Positions 1 through 8,554 of a DNA stretch of 64,000 nucleotides are shown in pieces. The translations under genes and the position numbers were made by a program. The DNA comes from Hyphomicrobiales bacterium (lineage in GTDB: Bacteria; Pseudomonadota; Alphaproteobacteria; Rhizobiales; Rhizobiaceae). The DNA lies in contig UEHQ01000034.1 of NCBI GenBank assembly GCA_900489925.1, positions 62,001 to 126,000 on the forward strand. The letters are read 5' to 3'. Positions within the stretch are counted from its first letter, which is position 1. Each line of letters starts with the position of its first letter. The notes below the pieces were generated by a model. That model did not search any database. It was not told where the DNA came from and saw nothing but the letters and a program-made list of their open reading frames with translations.

Positions 1-91
1 AAAGCCATCCGGTCGCCGACAGTTTTCAAGAGTGGCTTCTGACGGAAGTCTCTCCAAGAAAGAGCGAGTAGCCCATCAAATCCTGATGTCG

Positions 92-121
92 GCCCGCGGC
101 ACTGGTTGGCAGTCCGCGGGC
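92..121 (-). terminator. Hairpin downstream of the aminotransferase gene
   Basis: The arms GCCCGCGG (92-99) and CCGCGGGC (114-121) pair perfectly. A nested ACTG/CAGT stem lies inside them, with one unpaired C. The hairpin sits just past the aminotransferase stop and probably ends its transcript. There is no clear T-run on the minus strand, so it may act as a stabilising structure instead. Confidence 0.45.
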
Positions 122-131
122 TCCGACAGTG

Positions 132-1466
132 TTATGCCGTCCGCTTCAGGGCGTCGCCGATCTTGGAAACGATCGTATCGATCTCGCTCTTTTCGACGAT
201 GAGCGGCGGCGACAGCGCAATGATGTCGCCGGTTACGCGGATCAGCAGGCCCTTGTTGAAGCAGTCGACGAAGACATCGTAGGCACGTGTCCCCGGCGCT
301 CCGTCGCGAGGCGCAAGTTCAATCGCACCCACGAGGCCCAGGTTGCGAATGTCGATGACGTGGGGAAGGCCCTTCAGCGAATGCAAGGCCTCCTGCCAAT
401 AGTCCGCGATGTCGGCTGCCCGCGTGAGAAGGCCTTCCTCTTCGTAGATCTCGAGCGTTGCGATCCCCGCGGCGCAGGCAACCGGGTGGCCCGAATAGGT
501 GTAGCCGTGGAACAACTCGATCGCATTTTCCGGGCCAACCATCAGTCCGTCATAGACCTTGCGGCTTGCGAAGACGGCTCCCATCGGGATCGCGCCGTTG
601 GTCAAACCCTTTGCCGTGGTGACGAGATCCGGAATGACACCGAAATAGTCGGTTGCGAACGGGGTTCCAAGGCGGCCAAAACCGGTGATGACCTCGTCGA
701 AGATCAAGAGAATGCCGTACTTGTCGGCCGTCGCGCGCAGCTTTTGCAGGTAGCCTTTCGGAGGCAGGATGACGCCGGCAGAGCCGGACATCGGCTCCAC
801 GATGACAGCGGCGATCGTCTCGGCGCCATGCAGCTGGACAAGACGCTCGAGATCGTCGGCAAGTTCGACGCCGTGCTCCGGCAGCCCCTTCGAGAACGCG
901 TTGCGCTCGACATCGAGGGTGTGTCGCATGTGATCGGCCGGGATCTGCGGAAACATGCGGCGATTGTTGACGAGGCCGCCGACCGAGATGCCACCGAAGC
1001 CGACACCGTGGTAGCCCTTTTCCCGACCGATGATGCGGGTGCGGGTTCCCTGGCCGATCGCGCGCTGGTAGGCGATCCCGATCTTCAGGGCGGTGTCGAC
1101 CGATTCCGAGCCGGAGCCGGTAAAGAAGACGCGATCGAGTTTCGCGTCCGGACCGCCAGGGGCGATCTTTGCCAGCTTGGCGGCGAAGTCGAAAGCGATC
1201 GGATGCCCCATCTGGAAGGTCGGCGCGAAATCCATCGTTGAGATCTGGCGTTCCACCGCCTGGGAGATCTTCTTGCGGCCATGCCCGGCGTTGCAACACC
1301 AGAGACCGGCCGTGCCGTCGAGAACACGATTGCCGTCGACATCGGTATAGTACATGCCCTCGGCGGACGCGAGGAGACGCGGCGCCGCCTTGAACTGCCG
1401 GTTCGCCGTAAACGGCATCCAGAAGTTATCGAGTATCGGGGCGTTGGTCCTGCTGATCTGATCCAT
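132..1466 (-). CDS. Class III aminotransferase, omega-amino acid:pyruvate type
   Basis: This is a 444-residue PLP-dependent class III aminotransferase that most resembles beta-alanine/omega-amino acid:pyruvate transaminases. Such enzymes move the terminal amino group of an omega-amino acid (beta-alanine, GABA, diamines) to pyruvate. Visible landmarks are the GSGSESVDTALK cofactor-phosphate region near residues 117-128, FDEV with the pyridine-contacting Asp at about 257, and the Schiff-base Lys in TTAKGLTNG at about 286. The reading frame extends upstream, but the ATG at 1466 follows a strong AAGGAGAG site and gives the usual family length. It is divergent from an XRE-cupin gene, which probably controls it. 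The substrate cannot be read from sequence. Confidence 0.88.
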   Translation of the reverse strand: MDQISRTNAPILDNFWMPFTANRQFKAAPRLLASAEGMYYTDVDGNRVLDGTAGLWCCNAGHGRKKISQAVERQISTMDFAPTFQMGHPIAFDFAAKLAKIAPGGPDAKLDRVFFTGSGSESVDTALKIGIAYQRAIGQGTRTRIIGREKGYHGVGFGGISVGGLVNNRRMFPQIPADHMRHTLDVERNAFSKGLPEHGVELADDLERLVQLHGAETIAAVIVEPMSGSAGVILPPKGYLQKLRATADKYGILLIFDEVITGFGRLGTPFATDYFGVIPDLVTTAKGLTNGAIPMGAVFASRKVYDGLMVGPENAIELFHGYTYSGHPVACAAGIATLEIYEEEGLLTRAADIADYWQEALHSLKGLPHVIDIRNLGLVGAIELAPRDGAPGTRAYDVFVDCFNKGLLIRVTGDIIALSPPLIVEKSEIDTIVSKIGDALKRTA

Positions 1467-1570
1467 TGTGCTCTCCTTGGGCTCGACGAACAATTCGAGC
1501 ATTTCCAATCGACGAACAAGCCCTTTTCTTGAGCGTGGTAACTGATTGAAAAGATGAGATCGGATCGGTA

Positions 1571-1592
1571 TTGTTTGAGCTATTTTGAACAA
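1571..1592. promoter_or_regulatory. Candidate operator between aminotransferase and XRE-cupin gene
   Basis: Outer inverted arms TTGTT and AACAA flank a partly symmetric centre in the short divergent region. This is a plausible site for the neighbouring XRE-cupin regulator. The symmetry is modest, so the call is tentative. Confidence 0.25.
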
Positions 1593-1608
1593 CCTAAACG
1601 GTGCCGTG

Positions 1609-2157
1609 ATGACGTTCGATATCGGGAATCGCCTGCGCTATGTCAGGACTGCCCACAATCTGTCGCAGCGCGAGCTGGCGAAGAAGACCGGCGTCCCCAA
1701 CTCGACGATTTCGCTGATTGAATCGAACGCATCGAATCCGTCGGTGGGTGCGCTCAAGCGAATCCTCGACGGGATTCCGATCGGCCTTGCGGAGTTCTTC
1801 TCCCTCGAACCGGAAACGCCGAAGAAAGCCTTCTATGCAGTCGAAGAGCTCGTGGAGATCGGCAAGGGGGGCATTTCCTACCGGCAGGTTGGCGAAAGCA
1901 TGTTCGGCCGAAGCCTGCAGTTGCTGAAGGAATGCTACCAGCCGGGAACCGATACGGGCAAGGTTCCGCTCGTGCACGAAGGCGAAGAGGGCGGGATCGT
2001 CCTGTCGGGGCGACTGGAGGTAACGGTCGACAACGAGCGGCGCATCCTGGGTCCGGGCGACGCCTATTATTTCGAAAGCCGCCGTCCACACCGGTTCCGC
2101 TGCGTCGGCCCGGTCGCCTGCGAGGTGATCAGCGCCTGCACACCGCCAACATTCTAG
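1609..2157 (+). CDS. XRE-family transcriptional regulator with cupin domain (PuuR-like)
   Basis: This is a 182-residue cytoplasmic regulator. The N-terminal HTH_3 domain spans about residues 1-60 (GNRLRYVRTAHNLSQRELAK, then STISLIESN). A C-terminal cupin covers about 100-180 (HEGEEGGIVLSGRLEV, then GPGDAYYFESRRPHRF). The architecture matches PuuR-type regulators that sense amino acids or polyamines through the cupin. It is divergent from the omega-aminotransferase, its likely target. The frame is open from a TTG at 1585, but the ATG at 1609 begins just before the HTH and is preferred. The last bases overlap the stop of the convergent P5C-reductase-like gene. Confidence 0.82.
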   Translation: MTFDIGNRLRYVRTAHNLSQRELAKKTGVPNSTISLIESNASNPSVGALKRILDGIPIGLAEFFSLEPETPKKAFYAVEELVEIGKGGISYRQVGESMFGRSLQLLKECYQPGTDTGKVPLVHEGEEGGIVLSGRLEVTVDNERRILGPGDAYYFESRRPHRFRCVGPVACEVISACTPPTF

Positions 2158-2939
2158 CTGTCGCGGCCTTCGATACGGGCAAAGACTCGATCCAATGCCC
2201 GATGCAGGGCGCTCCGGGCGCCCGCACTCTCGAAATCGACCAGGACCTGCTCATTGAGGCCACCTTTGGTCGCAAATTCGCTGCTGAGTTCAGTGAAGGC
2301 ATGCACGCCGAGTCCGTTTGCACGCTTCGCCAGGCTTTCGAACAATGGCGCGAGAAAGGCCCCTGCCTTTTTCGCATCGAGGCCATTCGCCTCGAGCCAG
2401 GTTGAGGCCATGTCCATCACGCCGAAGTAGGTTGACATCAGTGCACTGGCTGCCGCCAGCAAGTCGTATTCCTTCCTGCTCTCGCATTCGACCGCACTTC
2501 CCAGCGTATTGAACAGCGCCGCGACCGCCGGATCGGATGGGAAGATTGCCGTGACGCCCTGCCGGTCGGCCACGAAAGGCAAGGGGACCGCCTGAACGAG
2601 ATGCACGTCCGCGTCGATCCACTCAAGCAGGCTATCGCGTTGCGTTGCCGCGACGACGCTGATGACGGGCTGGCCGGCCCTGAAACGAAGCCGCCGGATG
2701 ACATCCGCGGCGATCTGAGGGCGGATCGCGAGGACCGCAACCTCGCTACGATCGACGACAGTCTGGTTGTCCGGAGCGATCCGGACAGCGCTGAATTCGG
2801 AGGCAAGACGCGCGGCAATCTCGGCGTTGCGAGGGGATAGATGAACCTCTTGCATGGCCGATGGCTCGCGTAACAAGCCTCTCACCATGGCCTCGCTGAT
2901 GGCGCCGGTGCCGACGAACCCTATGCTCTTTGCAATCAT
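2154..2939 (-). CDS. Pyrroline-5-carboxylate reductase family protein
   Basis: This 261-residue protein is of the ProC type. The N-terminal Rossmann motif is GFVGTGAISEAM (residues 7-18). The C-terminal dimerisation domain is rich in short helices and includes a diverged form of the family's conserved GL motif near FATKGGLNEQV. Family members reduce 1-pyrroline-5-carboxylate to proline with NAD(P)H. It is somewhat diverged, so it may be a secondary paralogue working on a related imine. The position beside an amidohydrolase, an ABC transporter, ornithine cyclodeaminase and guanidino hydrolases fits arginine/ornithine/proline interconversion. It overlaps the convergent XRE-cupin gene by four bases. 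Confidence 0.8.
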   Translation of the reverse strand: MIAKSIGFVGTGAISEAMVRGLLREPSAMQEVHLSPRNAEIAARLASEFSAVRIAPDNQTVVDRSEVAVLAIRPQIAADVIRRLRFRAGQPVISVVAATQRDSLLEWIDADVHLVQAVPLPFVADRQGVTAIFPSDPAVAALFNTLGSAVECESRKEYDLLAAASALMSTYFGVMDMASTWLEANGLDAKKAGAFLAPLFESLAKRANGLGVHAFTELSSEFATKGGLNEQVLVDFESAGARSALHRALDRVFARIEGRDS

Positions 2940-3350
2940 GAACCCTACTCCGCTGCGTGCAATAGAAGCGCGACGGCGGTCGTGTCGTTCCTACGCGTCA
3001 CGTCGATGAAATTGTCTTGGAGTTGGCGCGTGTGCGCATGGGCAAGCTCATCGGCGAGGATCATCATGAATCCCTGTTGGCTTTCGTCACGGCCGGATGG
3101 CTCCAGCTCCGGGGATAAGGCAAGAGAGGCAGATCTGCCCTCAATGTAGTTTGTCCGGTAGGGATTGTCGACGCGATGTTGTCGCAGTCAGCCGTCCGAC
3201 GGACGGGCCGGATCAGAACACGTTTTTTGTATCCGGCGCGCGAAGCTCGATGAAACCAATGGGATCTGCGTGCCTGACTATCCAAGCGGAGCGCAGACCC
3301 GCGGGAGCGAGTGCTGACTTGACTGGGTCGTCGAATGTCGCGCCCGCGGC
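2940..3350. other. 411-base gap without an intact gene
   Basis: The gap between the ProC-like gene and the M20 amidohydrolase holds no complete convincing gene. A second coding-like minus-strand stretch follows directly in frame after the amidohydrolase stop. It reads SAWIVRHADPIGFIEL and then a stop near 3218, without a start codon. Together with the remnant at 2945-3187 this suggests a degraded gene of roughly 130 codons. Confidence 0.35.
2945..3187 (-). pseudogene. Coding-like remnant upstream of the ProC-like gene
   Basis: This minus-strand frame is open for about 80 codons. Its first ATG comes only about 40 codons before the end, and the stretch ending ILADELAHAHTRQLQDNF then DVTRRND looks like real protein. 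Its stop lies a few bases before the ProC-like start. It could be the C-terminal end of a decayed gene. I could not assign a family, and a short 40-residue functional ORF is an alternative. Confidence 0.25.
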
Positions 3351-4511
3351 TTAGAGGTGGTCCTTTGCAAGATGATAGAAGTACATACTGCCGCGCTCCA
3401 GGATGGCGTCGTTGAAGTCGTACTTGGTCGTGTGCAGGCCCGCGCTGTCGCCGTTGCCGATCAGGACATAAGCGCCCGGGACCTTTTCGAGGAGGAACGA
3501 AAAGTCTTCGCTGCCCATCAGCGGCACGTCCATTTCGGCAAAAGCCTCCTCGCCGAAATGCGTTGTGATGGTGGAAACCGCAGCTGAGACGGCATCGGCA
3601 TCATTGATGGTTGCGGGATAGCCGACGTCCCACTTGAAGGCGATATCGGCATCGTAGCTCTTCGCCTGGAAGGTCGCGATCTGCTCTACACGGGCGCGGA
3701 TCTCCTCGCGCACCTGCGGCATCATTGCCCTCATGCTGACCTCAAGGACGGCACTGTCGGGAATGATGTTTGAAGCCGATCCCGACTGGAAGGAGCCGAC
3801 CGTGACGACCGACGGCTGATGCGGGGAGATATTGCGGGAAACCAGCGTTTGCAGCGCCATGACGATGCTGGAGCCGACCACCACTGGATCGACGGTCAGT
3901 TCCGGCTGCGCGCCATGACCGCCTTTGCCCTTGACGGTAATCGTCACAACATCGATCGAGGCAGCGACCGGTCCTGCGCGCGTTGCGAATGAGCCCGTTG
4001 GCAGTCCGGGCCAGTTATGCAGCGCGAAGACCTGATCGCAGGGGAAGCGCTCGAAAAGGCCATCCTCGATCATCAGCTTGCCGCCGCCGTAGTTTTCCTC
4101 GGCCGGCTGAAAGATGAAGTGCACGGTGCCTGAGAAAGACTTGTCCTGCGACAGCGCCCAGGCCGCGCCGAGAAGCATGCTGGTATGACCGTCATGACCG
4201 CAGGCGTGCATGGCGCCGGGATGCTGGCTGGCATAGGGTAGGTTTGTCTCCTCGTGCATCGGCAGCGCGTCGAAGTCGGCCCGGAAGCCGATGGCACGAT
4301 TGCTGCTGCCTGCCCGAAGCGTCGCGACGATACCGGTGGTGGCGAGCCCTCGCGTGACCTCGAAACCCCATTTCTCCAGCTGCTCGGCAATGAACGCCGA
4401 TGTCTTGACCTCGGAAAGCCCAATCTCCGGCATCTGATGCAGCCGATGGCGAATGCCGACAAGTTCGGGCAGGAAGTCCTTGAAGTTGATGTCGCTCATC
4501 TCAATGCTCAT
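3351..4511 (-). CDS. M20 family metallo-amidohydrolase (hippurate/N-acyl amino acid hydrolase type)
   Basis: This 386-residue peptidase M20D enzyme has HACGHDGH at residues 102-109, the QPAEE catalytic glutamate region near 137, an ALHNWP motif and a late GSEDFSF metal-binding motif. The family removes acyl or aminoacyl groups from amino acids (hippurate, N-acetylated or indole-acetyl amino acids). The start ATG overlaps the stop of the upstream ABC ATPase gene by four bases, so the two are probably coupled. That suggests it acts on a compound brought in by this transporter. No signal peptide is visible, so it should be cytoplasmic. Confidence 0.88.
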   Translation of the reverse strand: MSIEMSDINFKDFLPELVGIRHRLHQMPEIGLSEVKTSAFIAEQLEKWGFEVTRGLATTGIVATLRAGSSNRAIGFRADFDALPMHEETNLPYASQHPGAMHACGHDGHTSMLLGAAWALSQDKSFSGTVHFIFQPAEENYGGGKLMIEDGLFERFPCDQVFALHNWPGLPTGSFATRAGPVAASIDVVTITVKGKGGHGAQPELTVDPVVVGSSIVMALQTLVSRNISPHQPSVVTVGSFQSGSASNIIPDSAVLEVSMRAMMPQVREEIRARVEQIATFQAKSYDADIAFKWDVGYPATINDADAVSAAVSTITTHFGEEAFAEMDVPLMGSEDFSFLLEKVPGAYVLIGNGDSAGLHTTKYDFNDAILERGSMYFYHLAKDHL

Positions 4512-5272
4512 GCCATCTGGAGGAATTGACGCAGCCGCTGGGATTGCGGGTTCTTCATGATGTTATCAGGTGCTCCGCGCTCTTCGATCAGGCCCTTGTG
4601 CAGAAAGATGACTTCGCTCGATATGTCGCGCGCCAGTGCCATCTCATGCGTGACCATCACCATGGTGCGGCCTTCCTCTGCGAGCTTTTTGATCACCAGC
4701 AGCACCTCGTTGACAAGCTCGGGATCAAGCGCCGATGTTGGCTCATCGAACAACATCACCTCGGGCTTCATCGCCAGTGCGCGAGCGATAGCGGCGCGCT
4801 GCTGTTGGCCGCCGGACAGTTGTGCAGGATACTGGTCCCGCTTTGGCGAGATGCCGACCTTCTCCATCAGAACTTCGGCTTCCGCGATCGCATCCTTCCT
4901 GGATTGGCCGAGCACGTGCATCGGCCCTTCGATGATGTTTTCCAGGATCGTCCGGTGAGTCCAGAGATTGAAATTCTGGAAAACCATGCCGAGGCGTGTG
5001 CGCACATGTTCCAGCTGGCGGGCATCGGCAGCATGAAGCTTGCCGTTCTTGCCCGCCGCCGTGCGGATCGTTTCGCCAGCAACCGAAATCTCGCCTTTGT
5101 CGGGCGTCTCGAGGTAGTTGATGCAGCGCAGAAGCGTGCTTTTCCCCGAGCCGCTGCTACCAATCAGCGAGATCACGTCGCCCTTGCGGGCTTCGAAGGA
5201 GATGCCCTTCAGCACCTCGATGCCGCCGAAGCTCTTGTGGATGTCTCTTACCGACAGTGCCGTTTCGACCAT
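4508..5272 (-). CDS. Polar amino acid ABC transporter, ATP-binding protein
   Basis: This is a 254-residue ATPase of the HisP/OccP/GlnQ family. Walker A GSSGSGKST lies at 38-46, the Q-loop near 99, the signature LSGGQQQR at 152-159, Walker B VMLFDE at 172-177, and the switch His in VTHE. It energises import through the two permeases encoded just upstream (5297-5998 and 5998-6711) and the binding protein at 6881-7681. The gene order on the minus strand is binding protein, permease, permease, ATPase, amidohydrolase, a single operon with very short gaps. Confidence 0.93.
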   Translation of the reverse strand: MVETALSVRDIHKSFGGIEVLKGISFEARKGDVISLIGSSGSGKSTLLRCINYLETPDKGEISVAGETIRTAAGKNGKLHAADARQLEHVRTRLGMVFQNFNLWTHRTILENIIEGPMHVLGQSRKDAIAEAEVLMEKVGISPKRDQYPAQLSGGQQQRAAIARALAMKPEVMLFDEPTSALDPELVNEVLLVIKKLAEEGRTMVMVTHEMALARDISSEVIFLHKGLIEERGAPDNIMKNPQSQRLRQFLQMA

Positions 5273-5296
5273 AGTGTTCCTCCCGAGGTTTCGAGC

Positions 5297-5998
5297 TCAC
5301 GCCCGGACGGCGCGATAGCGCGTCATGCGGAGCTCGACAGTGTTCATGATCCGGGTCAGGATGAAGACCACGGCGAAATAGATGATGCCTGCCGCAATGA
5401 GCGGCTCGAAGATCAGCAACGACTGGCGCTGCAGCATGCGGGCGGTCCCCATGACTTCCAGGATCGTGATCGTCGACGCCAGCGAAGTCGTCTTCAAGAG
5501 GATGATCAGATCGCTTGTGAGCACCGGCATGCAGTGGCGGAAGGCCTGAGGCAGCGTCACCCGGCGAAGGATCGTCCACCGCGTCATCCCGATCGAGAGC
5601 GCGGCTTCGATCTGACCGCGAGGAATCGACTGGATGGCACCGCGAATGACTTCGGCATTGTAGGAGGCCTGGTTGAGGCTGAGTGCCGCGATGGCGTACC
5701 ACAATCCGTCCCTGAGGTAAGGCCATAGGAAGCTATGCCGAACCCAAGTGCCCGGAAGTATCTGCCCGAGGCCATAGTAGATGAGGTAGATCTGAACCAG
5801 AAGTGGTGTGCCGCGGAAGGCAAAGGTGAAAGCGAAGGCCGGCCACGCAAGCAGCCTGTGCTTCGACAGGCGGGCGAGCGCGGTCAGCGTGCCGATCACC
5901 AGTCCGAAGATACCTGCCGTTGCCGTGAGCAGCAAAGTCAACGGCGTCGCCTTGATCAGCGCGGGCAGAAAGGAAATGACGTTGGCAACCGTTTCCAT
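5297..5998 (-). CDS. Polar amino acid ABC transporter permease (HisM-like)
   Basis: This 233-residue inner-membrane permease has about five hydrophobic segments and the cytoplasmic EAA loop GQIEAALSIGM, which contacts the ATPase. The open frame runs far upstream into the previous gene. The ATG at 5998 starts the hydrophobic protein and shares one base with the preceding permease stop (TGATG), so translation is probably coupled. The closest functional analogues are the HisM/OccM subunits for basic amino acids and opines. Confidence 0.9.
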   Translation of the reverse strand: METVANVISFLPALIKATPLTLLLTATAGIFGLVIGTLTALARLSKHRLLAWPAFAFTFAFRGTPLLVQIYLIYYGLGQILPGTWVRHSFLWPYLRDGLWYAIAALSLNQASYNAEVIRGAIQSIPRGQIEAALSIGMTRWTILRRVTLPQAFRHCMPVLTSDLIILLKTTSLASTITILEVMGTARMLQRQSLLIFEPLIAAGIIYFAVVFILTRIMNTVELRMTRYRAVRA

Positions 5999-6711
5999 CA
6001 GCGGTGCCCCCGGTTCAGTTGCTTCTCGATGCGGCTGATGATGAGAACGGAGACCAGCGTGATCAGCAGGAAGAGCAGCGCGGTCAGGCCGTAGAAGAAG
6101 ATGTATTGCTTCGTGCCGGCGGCCGCGCGGTAGCCCGTGTATAGAAGTTCGCTGAATGACCCCAGCACCGAAATGATCGCACTCTCCTTGGTGATCGACA
6201 GCCACAGATTGCCCATGCCGGGTACGGCATGGCGCATCATCTGCGGCAGGACAACGCGCGTCAGGATCTTTCGCGGCCGCATCCCGATCGAGACCGCCGC
6301 CTCTATCTGGCCGGGCGGAACGGCGAGGTAGGCAGAGCGCAGCACCTCGGTCATGAAGGCGCCGGAAACGAAGGCAAGCGCCACGATCGCTGCCCAGAAC
6401 GGGCTGAACTGGAAGCCGCTATCGACCAGGCCCATCGATTTCAGCAGGCGTTCGGCGCCACTGGCGACCGAAAAGTAGAGCAGGAGGATGACCAGCAGCT
6501 CCGGCAGGGAGCGAACGACGGTCGTATAGAGTTCGGCGAGCAATCGGAAATGCCGATGCCGCGAAAGCTTGCCTGCCGCGCCCAGGGATCCAAAGATGAT
6601 GGCGACGATGTAGGCCACCACGGATACCTGCAGGGTCATCAACAGGCCCCAGGCAAATTCATCGCCCCAGCCTTCGGCGCCCCAGGCGAGCAAATGCCAA
6701 TATGAGTCCAT
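5998..6711 (-). CDS. Polar amino acid ABC transporter permease (HisQ-like)
   Basis: This 237-residue membrane protein has the binding-protein-dependent permease fold and an EAA loop (GQIEAAVSIGM). It pairs with the permease that overlaps its stop. The ATG at 6711 follows a GGAAAG site; an upstream ATG at 6741 would add ten residues unlike the family. It is separated from the binding-protein gene by about 170 bases containing a strong hairpin, which probably lowers its expression relative to the binding protein. Confidence 0.9.
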   Translation of the reverse strand: MDSYWHLLAWGAEGWGDEFAWGLLMTLQVSVVAYIVAIIFGSLGAAGKLSRHRHFRLLAELYTTVVRSLPELLVILLLYFSVASGAERLLKSMGLVDSGFQFSPFWAAIVALAFVSGAFMTEVLRSAYLAVPPGQIEAAVSIGMRPRKILTRVVLPQMMRHAVPGMGNLWLSITKESAIISVLGSFSELLYTGYRAAAGTKQYIFFYGLTALLFLLITLVSVLIISRIEKQLNRGHR

Positions 6712-6841
6712 TGCTTTCCAACCTGCTCGATGCGGCGGCACGCTTGCTCGCCGTCGACTATCCGAATGCGGCAGCAGCCTCGGCTTTTGTCACCGGATTC
6801 ATCAAAGACCGGGATCTAGACAGTGAGGGTACTGCTCGACG

Positions 6842-6873
6842 ACATTGGGCGCGGCCGGAGCCGCGCCCAATGT
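6842..6873 (-). terminator. 14-bp hairpin between binding-protein and permease genes
   Basis: A perfect 14-bp stem (ACATTGGGCGCGGC paired with GCCGCGCCCAATGT) encloses the loop CGGA eight bases after the binding-protein stop. There is no T-tract. It most likely acts as a 3-prime stabiliser or partial terminator that keeps the binding protein more abundant than the permeases. Confidence 0.7.
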
Positions 6874-6880
6874 CACGCGA

Positions 6881-7681
6881 TTACTTCTTGTCGAAGATCC
6901 ACTTGTCGACGAGCTGCTTGATCGTGCCGTCCTTGTCGAGTTCGGCAAGTGCCGTATTGACCTTGTCGAGCGTCGCAGCATCACCCTTGCGCGTGGCGTA
7001 TGCGACGCCTTCGCCAAGGGTCGTGTTCTTCGGCACTTCGAGCTTTACCTCGTAGTCGGCGCCTGCATCGGACTTCAGGAACGTCTTGATGTAGAGGTCG
7101 GGGATCAGGACGTAGTCAACGCGGCCGGCGATGAGATCGGCGACGGAGTTGTCCGCCGTATCGTAGCTCTTGGCCTCGGCGCCCGCCAGATACTTGGCAA
7201 CGTAGGCCGCCTGGACACTCGACGTCTGGACGCCGACGATCTTGCCGGAGACTGCAGCCGGGTCGACAATCTTGCCCGAGCCATCAGGCGCGTCGACCGT
7301 GTCGATCTTGGCGTCGTCCGACTTCGCGCCAACAAAGGACGTGCCTTCGGTGTAGTACGGCGTGCTGAAATCAACCACCTTGCGGCGGTCATCGGTGATG
7401 GAGAAGGCGCCGATGATAAAGTCGACCTTGTTTTCCTTCAGCGACGGGATGAGGCCATCCCAGGCCATCTGCTTAATTTCGCACTTGACCGGCAGCTTTG
7501 CGCAGACGGCGCGGGACAGGTCGGCCTCGAGGCCTTCCCATTCACCGCCCGAATTGATCTGCGTAAAAGGCATGTAGGGCTCAGGCGTCATGCCGAGGCG
7601 AATGGTATCCTCGGCATGGGCAAAGCCCGCGGACAAGATCAGTGCGACGCCTGCGGCGATCTTCGATTTGAAGCTGTTCAT
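6881..7681 (-). CDS. Periplasmic amino acid-binding protein (basic amino acid type)
   Basis: This is a 266-residue solute-binding protein of family 3. A signal peptide covers about residues 1-23 and probably ends at AHA before EDTIRLG. The mature protein has the two-lobe pattern with FSITDDRRKVVDFSTPYY, typical of lysine/arginine/ornithine-binding proteins (ArgT/LAO/HisJ). It is the first gene of the transporter operon. The adjacent DDAH-like, CtlX-like and ornithine cyclodeaminase genes make arginine, methylarginine, citrulline or ornithine likely ligands, though this is inferred from context. Confidence 0.9.
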   Translation of the reverse strand: MNSFKSKIAAGVALILSAGFAHAEDTIRLGMTPEPYMPFTQINSGGEWEGLEADLSRAVCAKLPVKCEIKQMAWDGLIPSLKENKVDFIIGAFSITDDRRKVVDFSTPYYTEGTSFVGAKSDDAKIDTVDAPDGSGKIVDPAAVSGKIVGVQTSSVQAAYVAKYLAGAEAKSYDTADNSVADLIAGRVDYVLIPDLYIKTFLKSDAGADYEVKLEVPKNTTLGEGVAYATRKGDAATLDKVNTALAELDKDGTIKQLVDKWIFDKK

Positions 7682-7709
7682 TCTGTTCTCCCAGTTTTCT
7701 TGAGGCTGC

Positions 7710-8513
7710 TTAGCGGCCGTTGCGGTACCAGCGCAGCGACATGCAGGAAAGGCCCGCGTCGATCTTGCCGATCTCGGTCGTCTTCATCGGCACGACCTTG
7801 TAGCCGAGCTTGTCGAGCATTTCGATCGTGCGCGGGAAGTCGGAGCCGACCATGACGACGTCGTTGACACGCAGCGCGTTCGCAGCCGGCTCTTCGCCTT
7901 CCGGAATGATGATCTGCTTGAAATCCTTGAAGACGCCGGAGCGTGCGAGGCGGGCGGTCGACAGGATGCTTTCATCGTCGAGCAGCGAGCAATCGGTCTT
8001 GAAGTGTAGAACACCTTCCGGCGTCGCAACGATTTCGGCCTTGCGTCCAAGCTTGGCGATGCAGGCGGCAAGTCCTTCGGCACCCACCTTGTCGGTGCGG
8101 GCGGACAGGCCGATCATCACGCTCTTCGGCGTCGTCAGCACATCGCCACCATCGGCAAAGCCCGGGTTCGGCAGATCGAGTACGGTTTCGAACATGTCAC
8201 GCAGCGTCGGCGTGATCTCGGCGGTTTCGTCGACGCGGCTAGCGGCACCCGGGCGAAGCAGGACCGCACCTTCGGTGAATACAACTGCCGGATCCTCAAC
8301 GAAAATGGAATCGGGGAAGGCTTCAAGCGCCGGAAGAACTGTCACTTCGACACCCGCATCGCGCATCGCGGCGATATAGGCGTCGTGCTCGGCCTTCACG
8401 CCGTCATAGGTCGGATTGCCCCGATCGTCGGCGCGCAGCCCGTTGACAACCGAACGCGAGGGCTCGCGCACGATCACGGAGTTGAAGTGGTAGACTGATC
8501 TTGCTTGCGACAT
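7710..8513 (-). CDS. Dimethylarginine dimethylaminohydrolase-like guanidino hydrolase
   Basis: This 267-residue enzyme belongs to the guanidino-group-modifying superfamily. The pattern matches DDAH, which hydrolyses N-methylated arginines to citrulline and a methylamine. Visible features are the substrate-binding FVEDPAVV segment, FADGGDVL, the catalytic His in VLHFKTDCSLLD and the nucleophile Cys near the C-terminus in GLSCMSLRW. The ATG at 8513 is preferred over the upstream TTG and follows an AAGG site. It lies 28 bases before the binding-protein gene on the same strand, so the arginine-derivative enzymes and the transporter probably share a transcript. Arginine deiminase activity cannot be excluded. 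Confidence 0.85.
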   Translation of the reverse strand: MSQARSVYHFNSVIVREPSRSVVNGLRADDRGNPTYDGVKAEHDAYIAAMRDAGVEVTVLPALEAFPDSIFVEDPAVVFTEGAVLLRPGAASRVDETAEITPTLRDMFETVLDLPNPGFADGGDVLTTPKSVMIGLSARTDKVGAEGLAACIAKLGRKAEIVATPEGVLHFKTDCSLLDDESILSTARLARSGVFKDFKQIIIPEGEEPAANALRVNDVVMVGSDFPRTIEMLDKLGYKVVPMKTTEIGKIDAGLSCMSLRWYRNGR

Positions 8514-8554
8514 TTCCAAGTACCTTTACTTTCGATGGGGCTTCTGTATCCGGC

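Noticed and set aside
129..1241. Long plus-strand ORF (370 codons) opposite the aminotransferase
   Set aside because: It lies fully antisense to a clear class III aminotransferase, and its predicted product is Arg/Asp-rich with no motif.
4526..5728. 400-codon plus-strand ORF across the ABC ATPase and permease
   Set aside because: It is antisense to two well-supported genes; the composition is that of a high-GC frame shadow.
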